Of a stretch of 64,000 nt of DNA, positions 34,795 to 43,612 are shown one piece after another; positions within the stretch are counted from its first letter, which is position 1; every line of letters begins with the position of its first letter. Source of the DNA: Mollicutes bacterium (GTDB taxonomy: Bacteria; Bacillota_I; Bacilli_A; Izemoplasmatales; Izemoplasmataceae). A program made the translations under genes and the position numbers. Location of the stretch: positions 1 to 64,000 of the forward strand of contig PWHD01000072.1 of assembly GCA_003555335.1 (NCBI GenBank), in the 5' to 3' direction. Below the pieces are notes generated by a model. The model saw only the letters and a list, made by a program, of their open reading frames with translations, did not search any database and was not told the origin of the DNA.

Positions 34795-34822
34795 ATGAAA
34801 CAGGTCCGCCGAGGCGGACCTG
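34795..34822 (-). terminator. Terminator-like hairpin after the first ABC pair
   Basis: Perfect ten-base stem CAGGTCCGCC / GGCGGACCTG with a two-base gap; the downstream minus-strand tail (TTTCATTT) is only a modest T-run. Confidence 0.7.
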
Positions 34823-34823
34823 C

Positions 34824-36647
34824 CTAGTTCGACTCGAAGAGCGATTCTTTGAACTGGTTGGTGTAGAGTTTATAGTAGTGACTTCTGTTTTTGATCATTT
34901 CTTCGTGGGTACCGCTTTCGATGATGCGGCCATGTTCCAAGACAAGGATTTTGTGCGCATTGACGATGGTGGAAAGCCGGTGCGCGATGACAAAGGTGGT
35001 TCTGCCTTCCATGATGGTTTCGATGGCTTTCTGGATCTTTTTCTCCGTTGTGGTGTCGACGGAGCTGGTGGCCTCATCGAGAATCAGGATTCTCGGATTG
35101 GCGATCAGGGCGCGGGCGAAGCTGATGAGTTGTTTCTCGCCGACAGATAGCCGGGAACCGCCTTCGGTGACTTCAGTGTCATAGCCCATTTCGAAGGTTT
35201 CGATGAAATCGTGGGCACCGACCAGTTTCGCCGCTTCGATGATTTCCTCATCGGTGGCGTCAAGCCGGCCGTAGCGGATGTTTTCGCGGATGTTGCCGCT
35301 GAACAGGTGGGGGCTTTGGAGCACGTAGCCGAGATTCGCGTGGAGCCAGTGGATGGAGCGTTTTTTGTAGTCGGTTCCGTCAATCAGGATCCGGCCGCTT
35401 GTCGGTTCATAGAAACGACAGATTAGATTGACGATGGTGCTTTTTCCGGCGCCGGTGTGACCGACGAGGGCCACGGACTCACCGGCCTTGACATCGAGAT
35501 TGAAGTCACTGAGGACCTGTTCACCCTTTTTGTACTTGAAGGTGACATTGTCGAAGGTCACATCCCCTTTCAGGGCTTCCCAGTTCTCGGTCTTCGGCGC
35601 TTCGATCGTCCCGTATTTCTCCTTGACCTGGTCGGTATCATCGATATCGAGGTCGGCGTCGATGAGGCTCACGACCCTCTCCGCACTGGCTTGCGCCTGT
35701 TGGAAGCGGGCAAGGGAGTTGGCCAGCTGCATGATGGGATCGAAGAACTGGCCGACATAACTGACAAAGACATAAAGAAGTCCGACGGTGATGACCTCGT
35801 CACGGACATCGAGGCCACCGTAATAAAAGACGAGGGCGGTCGCGATGGAGGCGACGAAGAGGATGGAGGGGAAATAAAGTGAGGCGAAGACGGCGGCACG
35901 GATCGAGTGGCGGCGCATGCGGTCGGTGAGCTGGTCGAAGTCCTGGTAGTTGCTGTCTTCCAATACGAGGGTCTTGGTCGTTTTCGCACCACCGATGCCC
36001 TCGTTGAAGGCGCCGGTGATTTTGGAGTTCTGTTTACGGATGTCGCGGTAGGCCTTCAAGATCCGCTTGCGAAAGAATATCGACAGATAGATGAGGACCG
36101 GCAGAACTGTCAAGGTGATGAGCGTGAGCTGGACGTTTAAAATGAACATCACGACGATGAGGCCAATCATCATCATGCCGCCCCAGGTGACATCGACAAG
36201 TCCCCAAGACAGGATGTCCGAAAGTTGTCTCGAATCACTGGTCATGCGGGCCATGATCCACCCCGCCGGCGTGCGGTCGTAGTAGGAGAAGGGCAGTTCC
36301 TGGAGCTTCTTGAAGGCTTTTTCCCTTATAATATAGGCCAGGTGGTTTTGGATTTTTTCTGCTGTGTAGATGAAGGCGAAGACTATTCCGGCGACAAAAA
36401 ACATGTAAAAGACATAGATGCCGATGAAAAGTGGCAGGAGGCTCAAGTCGCCTTCTTCGATGATGATGTCGATACCGTAGCGGTTGATGAGGGGATAGCC
36501 CACATCGGCGACCGCGAGGAGGGTGGCGAAAAAGATGACGAGGATGATATATTTGCGCAGGGGGCGCATGAATGAGAAGATGCGCTTCCAGGTGGCGGTG
36601 TTGAGTGACATGTCCTGATACGTTTCTTCTTCGAACTGTTGCATCAT
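34824..36647 (-). CDS. ABC exporter subunit, canonical-site partner (pair 1)
   Basis: Half-transporter with six membrane helices (about 30-320) and a C-terminal ATPase. 607 residues. Walker A GHTGAGKST, signature LSVGE (variant), Walker B ILILDEATSSVD with the catalytic Glu. Together with the upstream subunit it should form a heterodimeric exporter of the BmrCD/TM287-288 type, probably for drugs or peptides. Translation is coupled: its ribosome binding site GGAGG lies in the last codons of the upstream gene. Substrate unknown. Confidence 0.92.
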   Translation of the reverse strand: MMQQFEEETYQDMSLNTATWKRIFSFMRPLRKYIILVIFFATLLAVADVGYPLINRYGIDIIIEEGDLSLLPLFIGIYVFYMFFVAGIVFAFIYTAEKIQNHLAYIIREKAFKKLQELPFSYYDRTPAGWIMARMTSDSRQLSDILSWGLVDVTWGGMMMIGLIVVMFILNVQLTLITLTVLPVLIYLSIFFRKRILKAYRDIRKQNSKITGAFNEGIGGAKTTKTLVLEDSNYQDFDQLTDRMRRHSIRAAVFASLYFPSILFVASIATALVFYYGGLDVRDEVITVGLLYVFVSYVGQFFDPIMQLANSLARFQQAQASAERVVSLIDADLDIDDTDQVKEKYGTIEAPKTENWEALKGDVTFDNVTFKYKKGEQVLSDFNLDVKAGESVALVGHTGAGKSTIVNLICRFYEPTSGRILIDGTDYKKRSIHWLHANLGYVLQSPHLFSGNIRENIRYGRLDATDEEIIEAAKLVGAHDFIETFEMGYDTEVTEGGSRLSVGEKQLISFARALIANPRILILDEATSSVDTTTEKKIQKAIETIMEGRTTFVIAHRLSTIVNAHKILVLEHGRIIESGTHEEMIKNRSHYYKLYTNQFKESLFESN

Positions 36648-36648
36648 A

Positions 36649-38442
36649 TTAGACCGCCTCCTTTCTTATGTTTTCGGCGAGGTTGGTCTGCTGTTCGTAC
36701 AAGGAGGCATAGAGGCCGCCTTCTTTAAGCAGCGATGCGTGATCGCCGTAGGCTTTGATTTTTCCGTCTTCGAGGACGATGATCTTATCGGCTTCCATCG
36801 CGGTGGTGATGCGGTGGGTGATGATGAAGACGGTGGTGTTCTGCCAGTGGTGCATGAGGGCGCGTCTGATCTGGATGTCGGTCTCGGTGTCCACCGCGCT
36901 CAAGGAGTCATCGAAGATGAGCACCGGTTTGTTTTCCAGGAGCATTCTGGCGATGGCGACGCGTTGTTTCTGCCCGCCCGAGAGGGTGACGCCCCGTTCG
37001 CCGACGACGGTCTCATAGCCGCGTTCGAAGCCGAGAATGTCCTCATGGACGCGGGCGATGGTCGCGGCATTGAAGATGCTTTCTTCTTTCGCGCCCCGTT
37101 TCATGATGCCGATATTTTCAAAGACCGTCTTGGAATAGAGGAACGGTTCTTGAAGAATGATGCCGACATTCTTGCGCAGGTGGCGTTTGTTGATGGTCTT
37201 GATGTCGTTACCGTCGAAGAGGATCTCGCCTTCGTTGTTCTCAAGCAGGCGGACCATGAGGTTCATCAGGGTCGATTTCCCGCTGCCGGTTTTGCCGATG
37301 ACGGCGAGTGTCTCGCCGGGTTCGACATCGAAACTGATACCTTTGAGCAGCGGTTTGGTGTCGTCATCGAACTGGAAACCGACATTTCTGAATGTGATGT
37401 GTCCGTCGATTTGCGGTTTGAAATCGGAATCGCCCTCATGTTCGGACGGTTCGGCCATTATCTCATCGATCCGGTCCAGTGCGACACTGGTCTTGCCGAA
37501 ATCACCGACGATGCGGCCTAGCTGGCGCAAGGGCCAGACGATCATACCGAGCAGGGCCAAAAAAGCGATGAACTGTCCCGGGTCGAGGGCACCTTGGATG
37601 GTGTAATAGATTCCGAACGATGCGGTCAGGGTATACTGGAAGAAGATGAGGAAATCGGTGCCGCTCCAGAAGAAGGCCATCAACCTGCTCAAGTGCATGC
37701 TTTCATCCCGGAAACGCTCCGAGGTCGCCGCGAACTTGTCCATTTCGAACTTCTCGTTCTGGAAGGCCTTGACGACCCGGGTTCCGGTCACGTTTTCCTG
37801 AACGGCGGTCGTCATCTTGCCTTCGGCTTTCTCAACGCGATCGAAGACTTTCTTGACACGATTGAAGTAGATGGTGGCGATGGTGAGGACGACCGGGGTC
37901 ATGATCAGGGAGATGAAGGTCATCCTGACATTCATCAACGCCATCTGCATGATGGCGAAGGCGGTCAGAAAGAAGAGTCTGAACACATCGGTGAATTGTT
38001 CGCCGATGAACTTTCTGAATGTTTCGACGTCGGTGGTGGTGCGTTGGATCAGATCGCCGGTTTCGGCTTTGCTGTGGTAGTTGAAAGACAGGTTCTGCAG
38101 GTGTCTGTAGAGTTTGTTTTTCATCCGGTATGCGACGTTCTCAGTGAAAAGCGAGACGAGCACACGGCCCACAAAGACAAAGACGAGGCGGACAATGGTG
38201 AAAAGGATGGAGACAATCGCCACTAAAAGAAGCATGCCTTGGATGGTGTCGTGTTGGACCATCCGTTGCATGAACATCGGAAGGGCGGATGGTTCATCAC
38301 CGAAGATGTTGTCGATGATGTGCTGGATGAAAAGGGGGGTCAGTGTCCTTAGATACTGGACCGCCATCAGGATGAAAAATCCGATGACATAAAGATAGAT
38401 GTAGCCTTTCATCCATTTTGTGAACTGTCTGTAACGTTTCAT
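36649..38442 (-). CDS. ABC exporter subunit, degenerate-site partner (pair 1)
   Basis: 597 residues: six membrane helices then ATPase domain. Walker A GKTGSGKST and consensus signature LSGGQ, but Walker B is VLIFDDSLSAVD, with Asp where the catalytic Glu should be. This Asp variant is the mark of the degenerate ATP site in heterodimeric exporters. The gene lies 26 bases downstream of a terminator that closes a short leader peptide region, so expression probably depends on read-through. Confidence 0.92.
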   Translation of the reverse strand: MKRYRQFTKWMKGYIYLYVIGFFILMAVQYLRTLTPLFIQHIIDNIFGDEPSALPMFMQRMVQHDTIQGMLLLVAIVSILFTIVRLVFVFVGRVLVSLFTENVAYRMKNKLYRHLQNLSFNYHSKAETGDLIQRTTTDVETFRKFIGEQFTDVFRLFFLTAFAIMQMALMNVRMTFISLIMTPVVLTIATIYFNRVKKVFDRVEKAEGKMTTAVQENVTGTRVVKAFQNEKFEMDKFAATSERFRDESMHLSRLMAFFWSGTDFLIFFQYTLTASFGIYYTIQGALDPGQFIAFLALLGMIVWPLRQLGRIVGDFGKTSVALDRIDEIMAEPSEHEGDSDFKPQIDGHITFRNVGFQFDDDTKPLLKGISFDVEPGETLAVIGKTGSGKSTLMNLMVRLLENNEGEILFDGNDIKTINKRHLRKNVGIILQEPFLYSKTVFENIGIMKRGAKEESIFNAATIARVHEDILGFERGYETVVGERGVTLSGGQKQRVAIARMLLENKPVLIFDDSLSAVDTETDIQIRRALMHHWQNTTVFIITHRITTAMEADKIIVLEDGKIKAYGDHASLLKEGGLYASLYEQQTNLAENIRKEAV

Positions 38443-38467
38443 GGTATCACCTCTTGGTTGTCAAATC

Positions 38468-38502
38468 GTAAAAAAAGCCCCCTATCCAACGATAGAGGGC
38501 TT
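38468..38502 (-). terminator. Terminator/attenuator between leader peptide and ABC pair 1
   Basis: Twelve-base stem (38475-38486 with 38491-38502; one G-U pair) with loop GTTG and a seven-T run on the minus strand. It stands between the leader peptide gene and the ABC genes, with no new promoter visible after it (a TTGACA is present but the ATG follows about 20 bases later with no -10). Confidence 0.85.
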
Positions 38503-38539
38503 GATCATCAATAAAATTGATGTATCGGGTTGCGCATGC

Positions 38540-38611
38540 CTAAAAAGCACACGCTCCTCGCTGGAAGTGTCTGATTCCATTTTCGATTGTGTTCATATCT
38601 TTTTTTGGCAT
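38540..38611 (-). CDS. Short leader peptide upstream of ABC pair 1
   Basis: 23 codons reading MPKKDMNTIENGIRHFQRGA then CAF and a TAG stop. A strong ribosome binding site AGGAGG stands seven bases before the ATG at 38609-38611 (another ATG is one codon upstream). A hairpin (38532-38554) holds the stop codon in its loop, a second follows (38506-38522), then the terminator. The layout, leader ORF - hairpins - terminator - heterodimeric ABC exporter, resembles the bmrB leader of Bacillus subtilis bmrCD, where ribosome stalling relieves termination. A secreted peptide is less likely, as there is no signal or processing site. Confidence 0.6.
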   Translation of the reverse strand: MPKKDMNTIENGIRHFQRGACAF

Positions 38612-38655
38612 CATGACGCCTCCTAGCTTGTCAAGTTCAATTGCTTCACATAAAT

Positions 38656-38684
38656 AACCTATCATACTGATGCGACAATGTAAA
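38656..38684 (-). promoter_or_regulatory. Probable promoter of the leader peptide / ABC pair 1 unit
   Basis: Minus strand TTTACA (38679-38684), 17-base spacer, TAGGTT (38656-38661) preceded by TGA, an extended -10 form. The -10 hexamer itself is poor. Confidence 0.45.
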
Positions 38685-38704
38685 GGTTTAATTGGAATAA
38701 AATG

Positions 38705-38741
38705 AAAAAAGCCCCATCGCATGGATAAGGGCTTTTGTAGA
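38705..38741 (-). terminator. Terminator of the TetR-ABC pair 2 operon
   Basis: AAAAGCCC / GGGCTTTT stem with an inner ATC/GAT extension and six T on the minus strand, about 20 bases after the ABC stop. Confidence 0.85.
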
Positions 38742-38758
38742 AATCATGGATTTCTTGT

Positions 38759-40615
38759 CTATTGTCCGAACTGTGTGCGGTAGAGATTATAGTAGAATCC
38801 CTTCTGCGCGAGCAGGGTCTCGTGGGTGCCACTTTCAATCAGAGATCCCTTGTCGATGACGAGAATCTTGTCCGCTTCCCTGATCGTCTGCAGACGGTGG
38901 GCGATGACGATGCTGGTTCTGTTTTCCATCAGTTTTCTCATACTGGTCTGGATTTTTGATTCGGTGCGGGTATCGATGTTCGAGGTGGCCTCATCGAGAA
39001 TGAGAAGATCCGGGTTGTTCAGGAAGGTTCTCGCGATGCTAATCAGCTGACGTTCACCCTGGGAGAAGTTCTGACCACCCTCCAGAATCTCGGTCGCATA
39101 GCCTTTGGGAAGTCTACTGATGAAATCATGGGCGCCGGCCATCTTGGCAGCCGTGATGACTTCTTCTTCCGTGGCGGAAAAATCACCGTAGTGGATGTTT
39201 TTGAAGACACTGCCTTTGAACAGGTGGGTGTCTTGAAGGACCACACCGATTTTCTTACGGAGCGCATCCTTTTTATAATCGCTGATATCGGTACCGTCGA
39301 TTCGGATGACACCGTCATCCAGGTCGTAAAAACGGTTCAGCAGTTTGATGGTCGTGGTCTTTCCACCGCCGGTGGGACCGACAATGGCGATTTTCTGGCC
39401 TTTCAAGGCATCGAAGGTGATGTCTTTTAATACCGGGGTGCCCTTCTCATAGGAGAATGACACGGAATCGAAGGTGATGGCGCCGGAGAAATCGGTGGGC
39501 TGATAGGCGCCGTCGTTTTCATATTCGTCCTCGGCGTCGATCAGTTCGAAGACACGTTCGGCACCCGCGATACCCTGCATGAGTGCGTTGAAGAGCTGCG
39601 CGAGGTTTCCGATCGGCATGATGATCATCCTGGAATACTGAGCGATGCCCGCGACCTGGCCGATGGATACGAGACCGGGACCGATATAAAGCAACCCGCC
39701 TACGGCGATGACCGAAAGGAAGATGATATTGTTCATGAAGTGGATGACCGGAAGGATGAGTCCCGCATAGAACTGTGCCATGAAACCGGCCTTCTTGAGG
39801 GCGTCGTTCTCCTGGCTGAATTCCTCGGTGACGGGGCCTTCCTGGTTATAGAGTTTGACGGTCTTTAAGCCGGTGATGTTTTCTTCGATGATTCCGTTCA
39901 AGGTTGCGAGGTGGGTCTGCTGGGCCTTGAAACCTTTTCTTGTCTTCTTGGAGACCCAGATGATCAAGAAGGCCATCAGAGGGATGAAGACAACGACGAC
40001 AAGTGCGAGGATCCAGTTGAGATAGAACATGAAGACCAGCGAGCCTGTGAAGATGATGGCGCTGCTGACCACTTCAAGGAAAGTGTTGCCTAGCGAGTTG
40101 CTGATCAGTTCCATGTCGTTGGAAAGACGGCTGACGATATCGCCGGAGCCCTTTTCATCGAAATAAGAAACGGGCGCCCGCAGCAAGCGGTCGAAGGCGT
40201 CGCCTCTTATTTTCTTGACCACGCCCTGTGAAATCCGAACCATGAAAAACCTTGAGAAGAACCGGATCACACTGTAGATGGCGGCAAGGACGAGGATGAT
40301 GACAACGATACGGTAGACACCGGTGTAATCACCAATTTCGATGTGGTTGTCGATGGCGCGCTGGAACATGGTGGGAATAAGGAGCAAAAACACAGTCGAT
40401 ACCATGAGGAAGATGGTGATCAGAAAAAGCGCATAGCGATAAACGCCCATATACCCGAGCAGCCTTCCTATCGTCTGGCGGATGTTCTTGGGCTTCGCGA
40501 GCACCGGCGGCTGACCGCCGAGACTGCGGCCGGATGTCTTGGTCTTGGTCAGGTCGATTTCTTTCCTGAGACGGTCTCTGAGCTCGTTTTTAGTCAGAAT
40601 TTTTTTATCAGACAT
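38759..40615 (-). CDS. ABC exporter subunit, canonical-site partner (pair 2)
   Basis: 618 residues. A charged cytoplasmic N-terminal extension of about 50 residues (SDKKILTKNELRDRLRKEID) precedes six membrane helices and the ATPase. Walker A GPTGGGKTT, variant signature FSQGE, Walker B LLILDEATSNID with catalytic Glu. Pairs with the upstream subunit, whose end it overlaps by eight bases. The ATG at 40613-40615 is used; the longer frame runs into the upstream gene. Confidence 0.92.
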   Translation of the reverse strand: MSDKKILTKNELRDRLRKEIDLTKTKTSGRSLGGQPPVLAKPKNIRQTIGRLLGYMGVYRYALFLITIFLMVSTVFLLLIPTMFQRAIDNHIEIGDYTGVYRIVVIILVLAAIYSVIRFFSRFFMVRISQGVVKKIRGDAFDRLLRAPVSYFDEKGSGDIVSRLSNDMELISNSLGNTFLEVVSSAIIFTGSLVFMFYLNWILALVVVVFIPLMAFLIIWVSKKTRKGFKAQQTHLATLNGIIEENITGLKTVKLYNQEGPVTEEFSQENDALKKAGFMAQFYAGLILPVIHFMNNIIFLSVIAVGGLLYIGPGLVSIGQVAGIAQYSRMIIMPIGNLAQLFNALMQGIAGAERVFELIDAEDEYENDGAYQPTDFSGAITFDSVSFSYEKGTPVLKDITFDALKGQKIAIVGPTGGGKTTTIKLLNRFYDLDDGVIRIDGTDISDYKKDALRKKIGVVLQDTHLFKGSVFKNIHYGDFSATEEEVITAAKMAGAHDFISRLPKGYATEILEGGQNFSQGERQLISIARTFLNNPDLLILDEATSNIDTRTESKIQTSMRKLMENRTSIVIAHRLQTIREADKILVIDKGSLIESGTHETLLAQKGFYYNLYRTQFGQ

Positions 40616-42371
40616 CGGACGCACCACCCAAATCGAGCTGTGAGGCGGCGATTTCCTTATAAACCTCGCTGGTTTCAAGCAGGTCCTCATGGTTGGAAAA
40701 GCCGTCGATGAAGCCCTGGTTGTCGAGCACGAGAATCCTGTCCATGCGCCTTACCGTTGCGATTTTTTGAGAGATGAGGATCAAAGTGGGCCGGTGATCG
40801 AGTTTGTCGATCCGGCTGAGGATGCGATGTTCGGTCGCGGCGTCGACGGCACTTGTGGCGTCATCGAAAACGAGAACCCGGGGCTTTTTCACCAGGGCCC
40901 GACCGATGGAAAGACGCTGTTTCTGACCGCCGCTCAGATTGACGCCTTTCGCCCGGATCAGATGGTTGAAGCCTTCTGTGTTTTCCCGGACGAACGCATC
41001 AAGGTCGGCGGCTTCGGCGGCTTCGAGAAGGGCCTCTTGATCGGCGTCCTGCCTGCCTTGATAAAGATTTGTGGCGAGCGAGCCGCTGAAGATATCGGCA
41101 CTTTGGGTGACGAACCCGATCTGGTCTCTCAGGTTGCTGATGTCATAACGGTCGACGCTGATATCATCGATGAGGACCTTGCCCTTTTTGGTGTCATAGA
41201 GTCTCGGAATGAGATAGGTGAGGGTGCTCTTTCCGCTACCGGTCGAGCCGATCACGCCGATTTTCTCTCCGGGTTCGATTTGGAAATTCAAATCGGAAAG
41301 CACCGGATTGCCGTTGTCACCATACCCGAAGCTGACGTCCTCGAACGTGATTTTACCGCCGATCTTTCTAATGACGGGGTCGGTCGGGTTCTCAAGGTCG
41401 ATATGGGCATCGAATATCTCATTGATACGGGCGGCGCTGACATTCGCTCGACTGAGGAAGATCATGATCATCGCAAACATCATCAGCCCGATCAGAATCT
41501 GCTGGCTGTAGGCGTTGAAAGCCATGATCAGCCCGACCTCGGGTTCGCCGGTCGGGGTCAGAAGTTCGCCGAGATTGAGGTAATAGGCCCCCGCGAAAAG
41601 AATGCCCGCCAGGCCGATATTGAAAATCAGGTTGATGACGGGGTCGGCGAAGGCCATGACGGTCTCCGCACCGGTGTTGACCTTGCGGTAGTGCTCATTG
41701 GTCTTGTCGTATCGGTCGTTCTCATGATTTTGAGAGACGAAGGATTTGATGACTTGCGGCGCATTCGCGTTTTCGAGCGCGACATTGTTGAGATCGTCAA
41801 GGGCGAGCTGGACCTTTTTGAAACGGGGATAGGCGTGGATCATGATGATGACGATCGCGATCAGAAGTAATGGCACGGTCACAAAAAAGACCTGCGAAAG
41901 TAATAAAGACGTTGAAAGCGCCATGACAAGGCCGATAACAATCATCAGCGGGGCGCGCAACACGATGCGCAGAAGCATGGTGAAAAAAACCTCGACCCGC
42001 ATGACGTCGTTGGTCGCGTTGGTGATGAGCCGGCTTTGTTTGAGATCATCGACATTCTTAAACGAAAGCGTCTGGATGCGTCTGAAAAGGCCGAGTCGCA
42101 GATCCGCGGTCGCATACTGCGAGATATACTGCGAGGTATAGGTGTTGATGACGCCGCAGGCGATACCGAGAAGCGCGAGACCGATCATCAGAAGTCCGGT
42201 CTCCACAACACCCGTGAAATCGCCGTTTCGCAGGTTGTGGTCGATGATCTCGATCATTAAAAAGGGAATGAAGAAACTCACGAACACCTGGATCGCCATG
42301 GTGAAAGCGGCGATCGCCACATAGAGTCTGTAAGGGCGGATATACGGGATGAGTCGCATGATGTCACGCAT
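40608..42371 (-). CDS. ABC exporter subunit, degenerate-site partner (pair 2)
   Basis: 587 residues, six membrane helices then ATPase. Walker A GSTGSGKST, signature LSGGQ, Walker B VLVFDDATSAVD with Asp in place of the catalytic Glu. Second gene of a TetR-ABC-ABC operon; overlaps the regulator by eight bases, so the three are translated together. Multidrug or lipid export is the usual role for such TetR-linked pairs; the substrate is not determined. Confidence 0.92.
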   Translation of the reverse strand: MRDIMRLIPYIRPYRLYVAIAAFTMAIQVFVSFFIPFLMIEIIDHNLRNGDFTGVVETGLLMIGLALLGIACGVINTYTSQYISQYATADLRLGLFRRIQTLSFKNVDDLKQSRLITNATNDVMRVEVFFTMLLRIVLRAPLMIVIGLVMALSTSLLLSQVFFVTVPLLLIAIVIIMIHAYPRFKKVQLALDDLNNVALENANAPQVIKSFVSQNHENDRYDKTNEHYRKVNTGAETVMAFADPVINLIFNIGLAGILFAGAYYLNLGELLTPTGEPEVGLIMAFNAYSQQILIGLMMFAMIMIFLSRANVSAARINEIFDAHIDLENPTDPVIRKIGGKITFEDVSFGYGDNGNPVLSDLNFQIEPGEKIGVIGSTGSGKSTLTYLIPRLYDTKKGKVLIDDISVDRYDISNLRDQIGFVTQSADIFSGSLATNLYQGRQDADQEALLEAAEAADLDAFVRENTEGFNHLIRAKGVNLSGGQKQRLSIGRALVKKPRVLVFDDATSAVDAATEHRILSRIDKLDHRPTLILISQKIATVRRMDRILVLDNQGFIDGFSNHEDLLETSEVYKEIAASQLDLGGASDV

Positions 42372-42981
42372 GAGAAGACCCCCTCACACCGTCTCTGAGC
42401 AGTTTAAGATAAAACGTATAATCCGCAAGTGCGGTCTCGAACGTGTCGGTGCCTGCGATAATCTTGTGGATCTGTTGGAATTTGAGGTGGGACATCAAGT
42501 GGAGGACTTTGATCCGCTTCTGCTTTTTCAGGCCGTCGAGTTCGGCGGTGTCGAGTGTTTCGAGCAGGGTTTCATAAAAGGCCGCCTTGCGCTGTTCGAT
42601 GATGTCGATGTTCACACCGGTGATGTGGCGTTCCTTGAAGGATTTGCGCATCATCGCATGGTAATCCGTTCTCGATAGAAACGCGTAATCCGATGCGAAC
42701 GCGTCAATCATGAAGTCGAAGACGTTCTTGTTTTCAGCACGTCTGAGTCTTTCGGACGCGAAGTGTTCATAATGGCTGAGTGTCTGTTCGAAGACGAACT
42801 GATAGAGATCCTCGAGGTCGTTGAAATATTGGTAGAAACTGCCTCTGGGGATGCCGACTTCCTTGACGATGAGACTGATGGTGACTTTCTTGTATGGGTG
42901 TTTGATGAAGATTTTTCTTGCGGCGGTCTCGATGTGATTCCGCTTGTCGGTACTTAGATTCATGAATGTGTGTTTTGGCAT
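42364..42981 (-). CDS. TetR family regulator of ABC pair 2
   Basis: 205 residues. N-terminal helix-turn-helix (about 8-55: NHIETAARKIFIKHPYKKVTISLIVKEVGIPRGSFYQYFND) is typical TetR; the C-terminal ligand domain is not assignable. The ATG at 42979-42981 follows AAGGAG. It heads the operon with the two exporter subunits, so it most likely represses its own operon and is released by an exported compound. A 13-base palindrome lies just upstream. Confidence 0.92.
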   Translation of the reverse strand: MPKHTFMNLSTDKRNHIETAARKIFIKHPYKKVTISLIVKEVGIPRGSFYQYFNDLEDLYQFVFEQTLSHYEHFASERLRRAENKNVFDFMIDAFASDYAFLSRTDYHAMMRKSFKERHITGVNIDIIEQRKAAFYETLLETLDTAELDGLKKQKRIKVLHLMSHLKFQQIHKIIAGTDTFETALADYTFYLKLLRDGVRGSSHA

Positions 42982-42994
42982 TGTGAGCTCCTTG

Positions 42995-43007
42995 TGACAA
43001 AATGTCA
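42995..43007. promoter_or_regulatory. Candidate TetR operator
   Basis: Perfect palindrome TGACA-aaa-TGTCA directly upstream of the TetR ribosome binding site. Short for a TetR site, so it may be the core of a longer, less regular operator. Confidence 0.45.
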
Positions 43008-43016
43008 TTTTTGTGG

Positions 43017-43045
43017 GTAAAAATAAAACCTACGGCGTAGGTTTT
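43017..43045 (-). terminator. Terminator of the DUF2188 gene
   Basis: AAAACCTAC / GTAGGTTTT stem and ATTTTT tail on the minus strand, next to the TAG stop. Confidence 0.8.
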
Positions 43046-43047
43046 AT

Positions 43048-43467
43048 CTAATCTCTCGGTGTACCATCCGATTTGAAGACCTTGTAATCGAGGTTTTCTT
43101 CCTTGGCGAAGTCAATCGCTTGTTTCTGATAGTCGAAGACCCGGTAGGCTTTCTCGGCGTCCTCTTCGATGACTTGCCAGCCTTTGGGGTGTTTCTTGAT
43201 ATGATATGTCTTGCCGCTGGCTTCTTCTTTTTGCGGCGCGCTTTCTTTTTGAGGCGGTGTCTTCACTTGCGCTTTCTCAGTCTTGGTCTGGACTTCTTCT
43301 TTTTCGATATCCTTGTCTTCTTCGATAACCTCTAGGTCCTTGAGTTCCTTGTTGACTTCTTCGAGGCTGACATCACGTGATTCATCAGTAGGCTTGCTTG
43401 CCTGTTTCGGTTGTTCTTTCTCACTTTGTTTCTTTTTGGATCCGAACAATTTTCTTAGAATTCCCAT
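43048..43467 (-). CDS. DUF2188 domain protein
   Basis: 139 residues, cytoplasmic. A basic start (GILRKLFGSKKK) and a long low-complexity K/E/Q linker (about 12-85) lead to a C-terminal domain with KTYHIKKHPKGWQVIEEDAEKAY and KAYRVFDYQKQAIDFA, ending FKSDGTPRD, which fits DUF2188. Function of the domain is unknown. Own promoter and terminator. Confidence 0.82.
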   Translation of the reverse strand: MGILRKLFGSKKKQSEKEQPKQASKPTDESRDVSLEEVNKELKDLEVIEEDKDIEKEEVQTKTEKAQVKTPPQKESAPQKEEASGKTYHIKKHPKGWQVIEEDAEKAYRVFDYQKQAIDFAKEENLDYKVFKSDGTPRD

Positions 43468-43524
43468 TTTCCACCCTCACTTTGTCTTTTTTAGGTTTGT
43501 AATCAACTGAGTATTTCAATTTTC

Positions 43525-43553
43525 ATATTACCACAACAACGCCCATATGGCAA
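43525..43553 (-). promoter_or_regulatory. Promoter of the DUF2188 gene
   Basis: Minus strand TTGCCA (43548-43553), 17-base spacer, TAATAT (43525-43530). No other feature seen in the 145-base gap. Confidence 0.7.
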
Positions 43554-43612
43554 TCTAAAAAGCTTCGCAAGGCTCGAAAAATGAGCAAGATATAAAAGTT
43601 TGTATGCGTACC

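Noticed and set aside
38441..38467. TTGACA just before ABC pair 1 as a new promoter
   Set aside because: There is no -10 box within the 20 or so bases before the start codon.
38540..38663. A 41-codon version of the leader ORF containing a LGGV double-glycine sequence, as in exported bacteriocin-like peptides
   Set aside because: The Gly-Gly is just the translation of the ribosome binding site GGAGG; the longer start has no ribosome binding site, and the adjacent ABC genes have no C39 peptidase domain.
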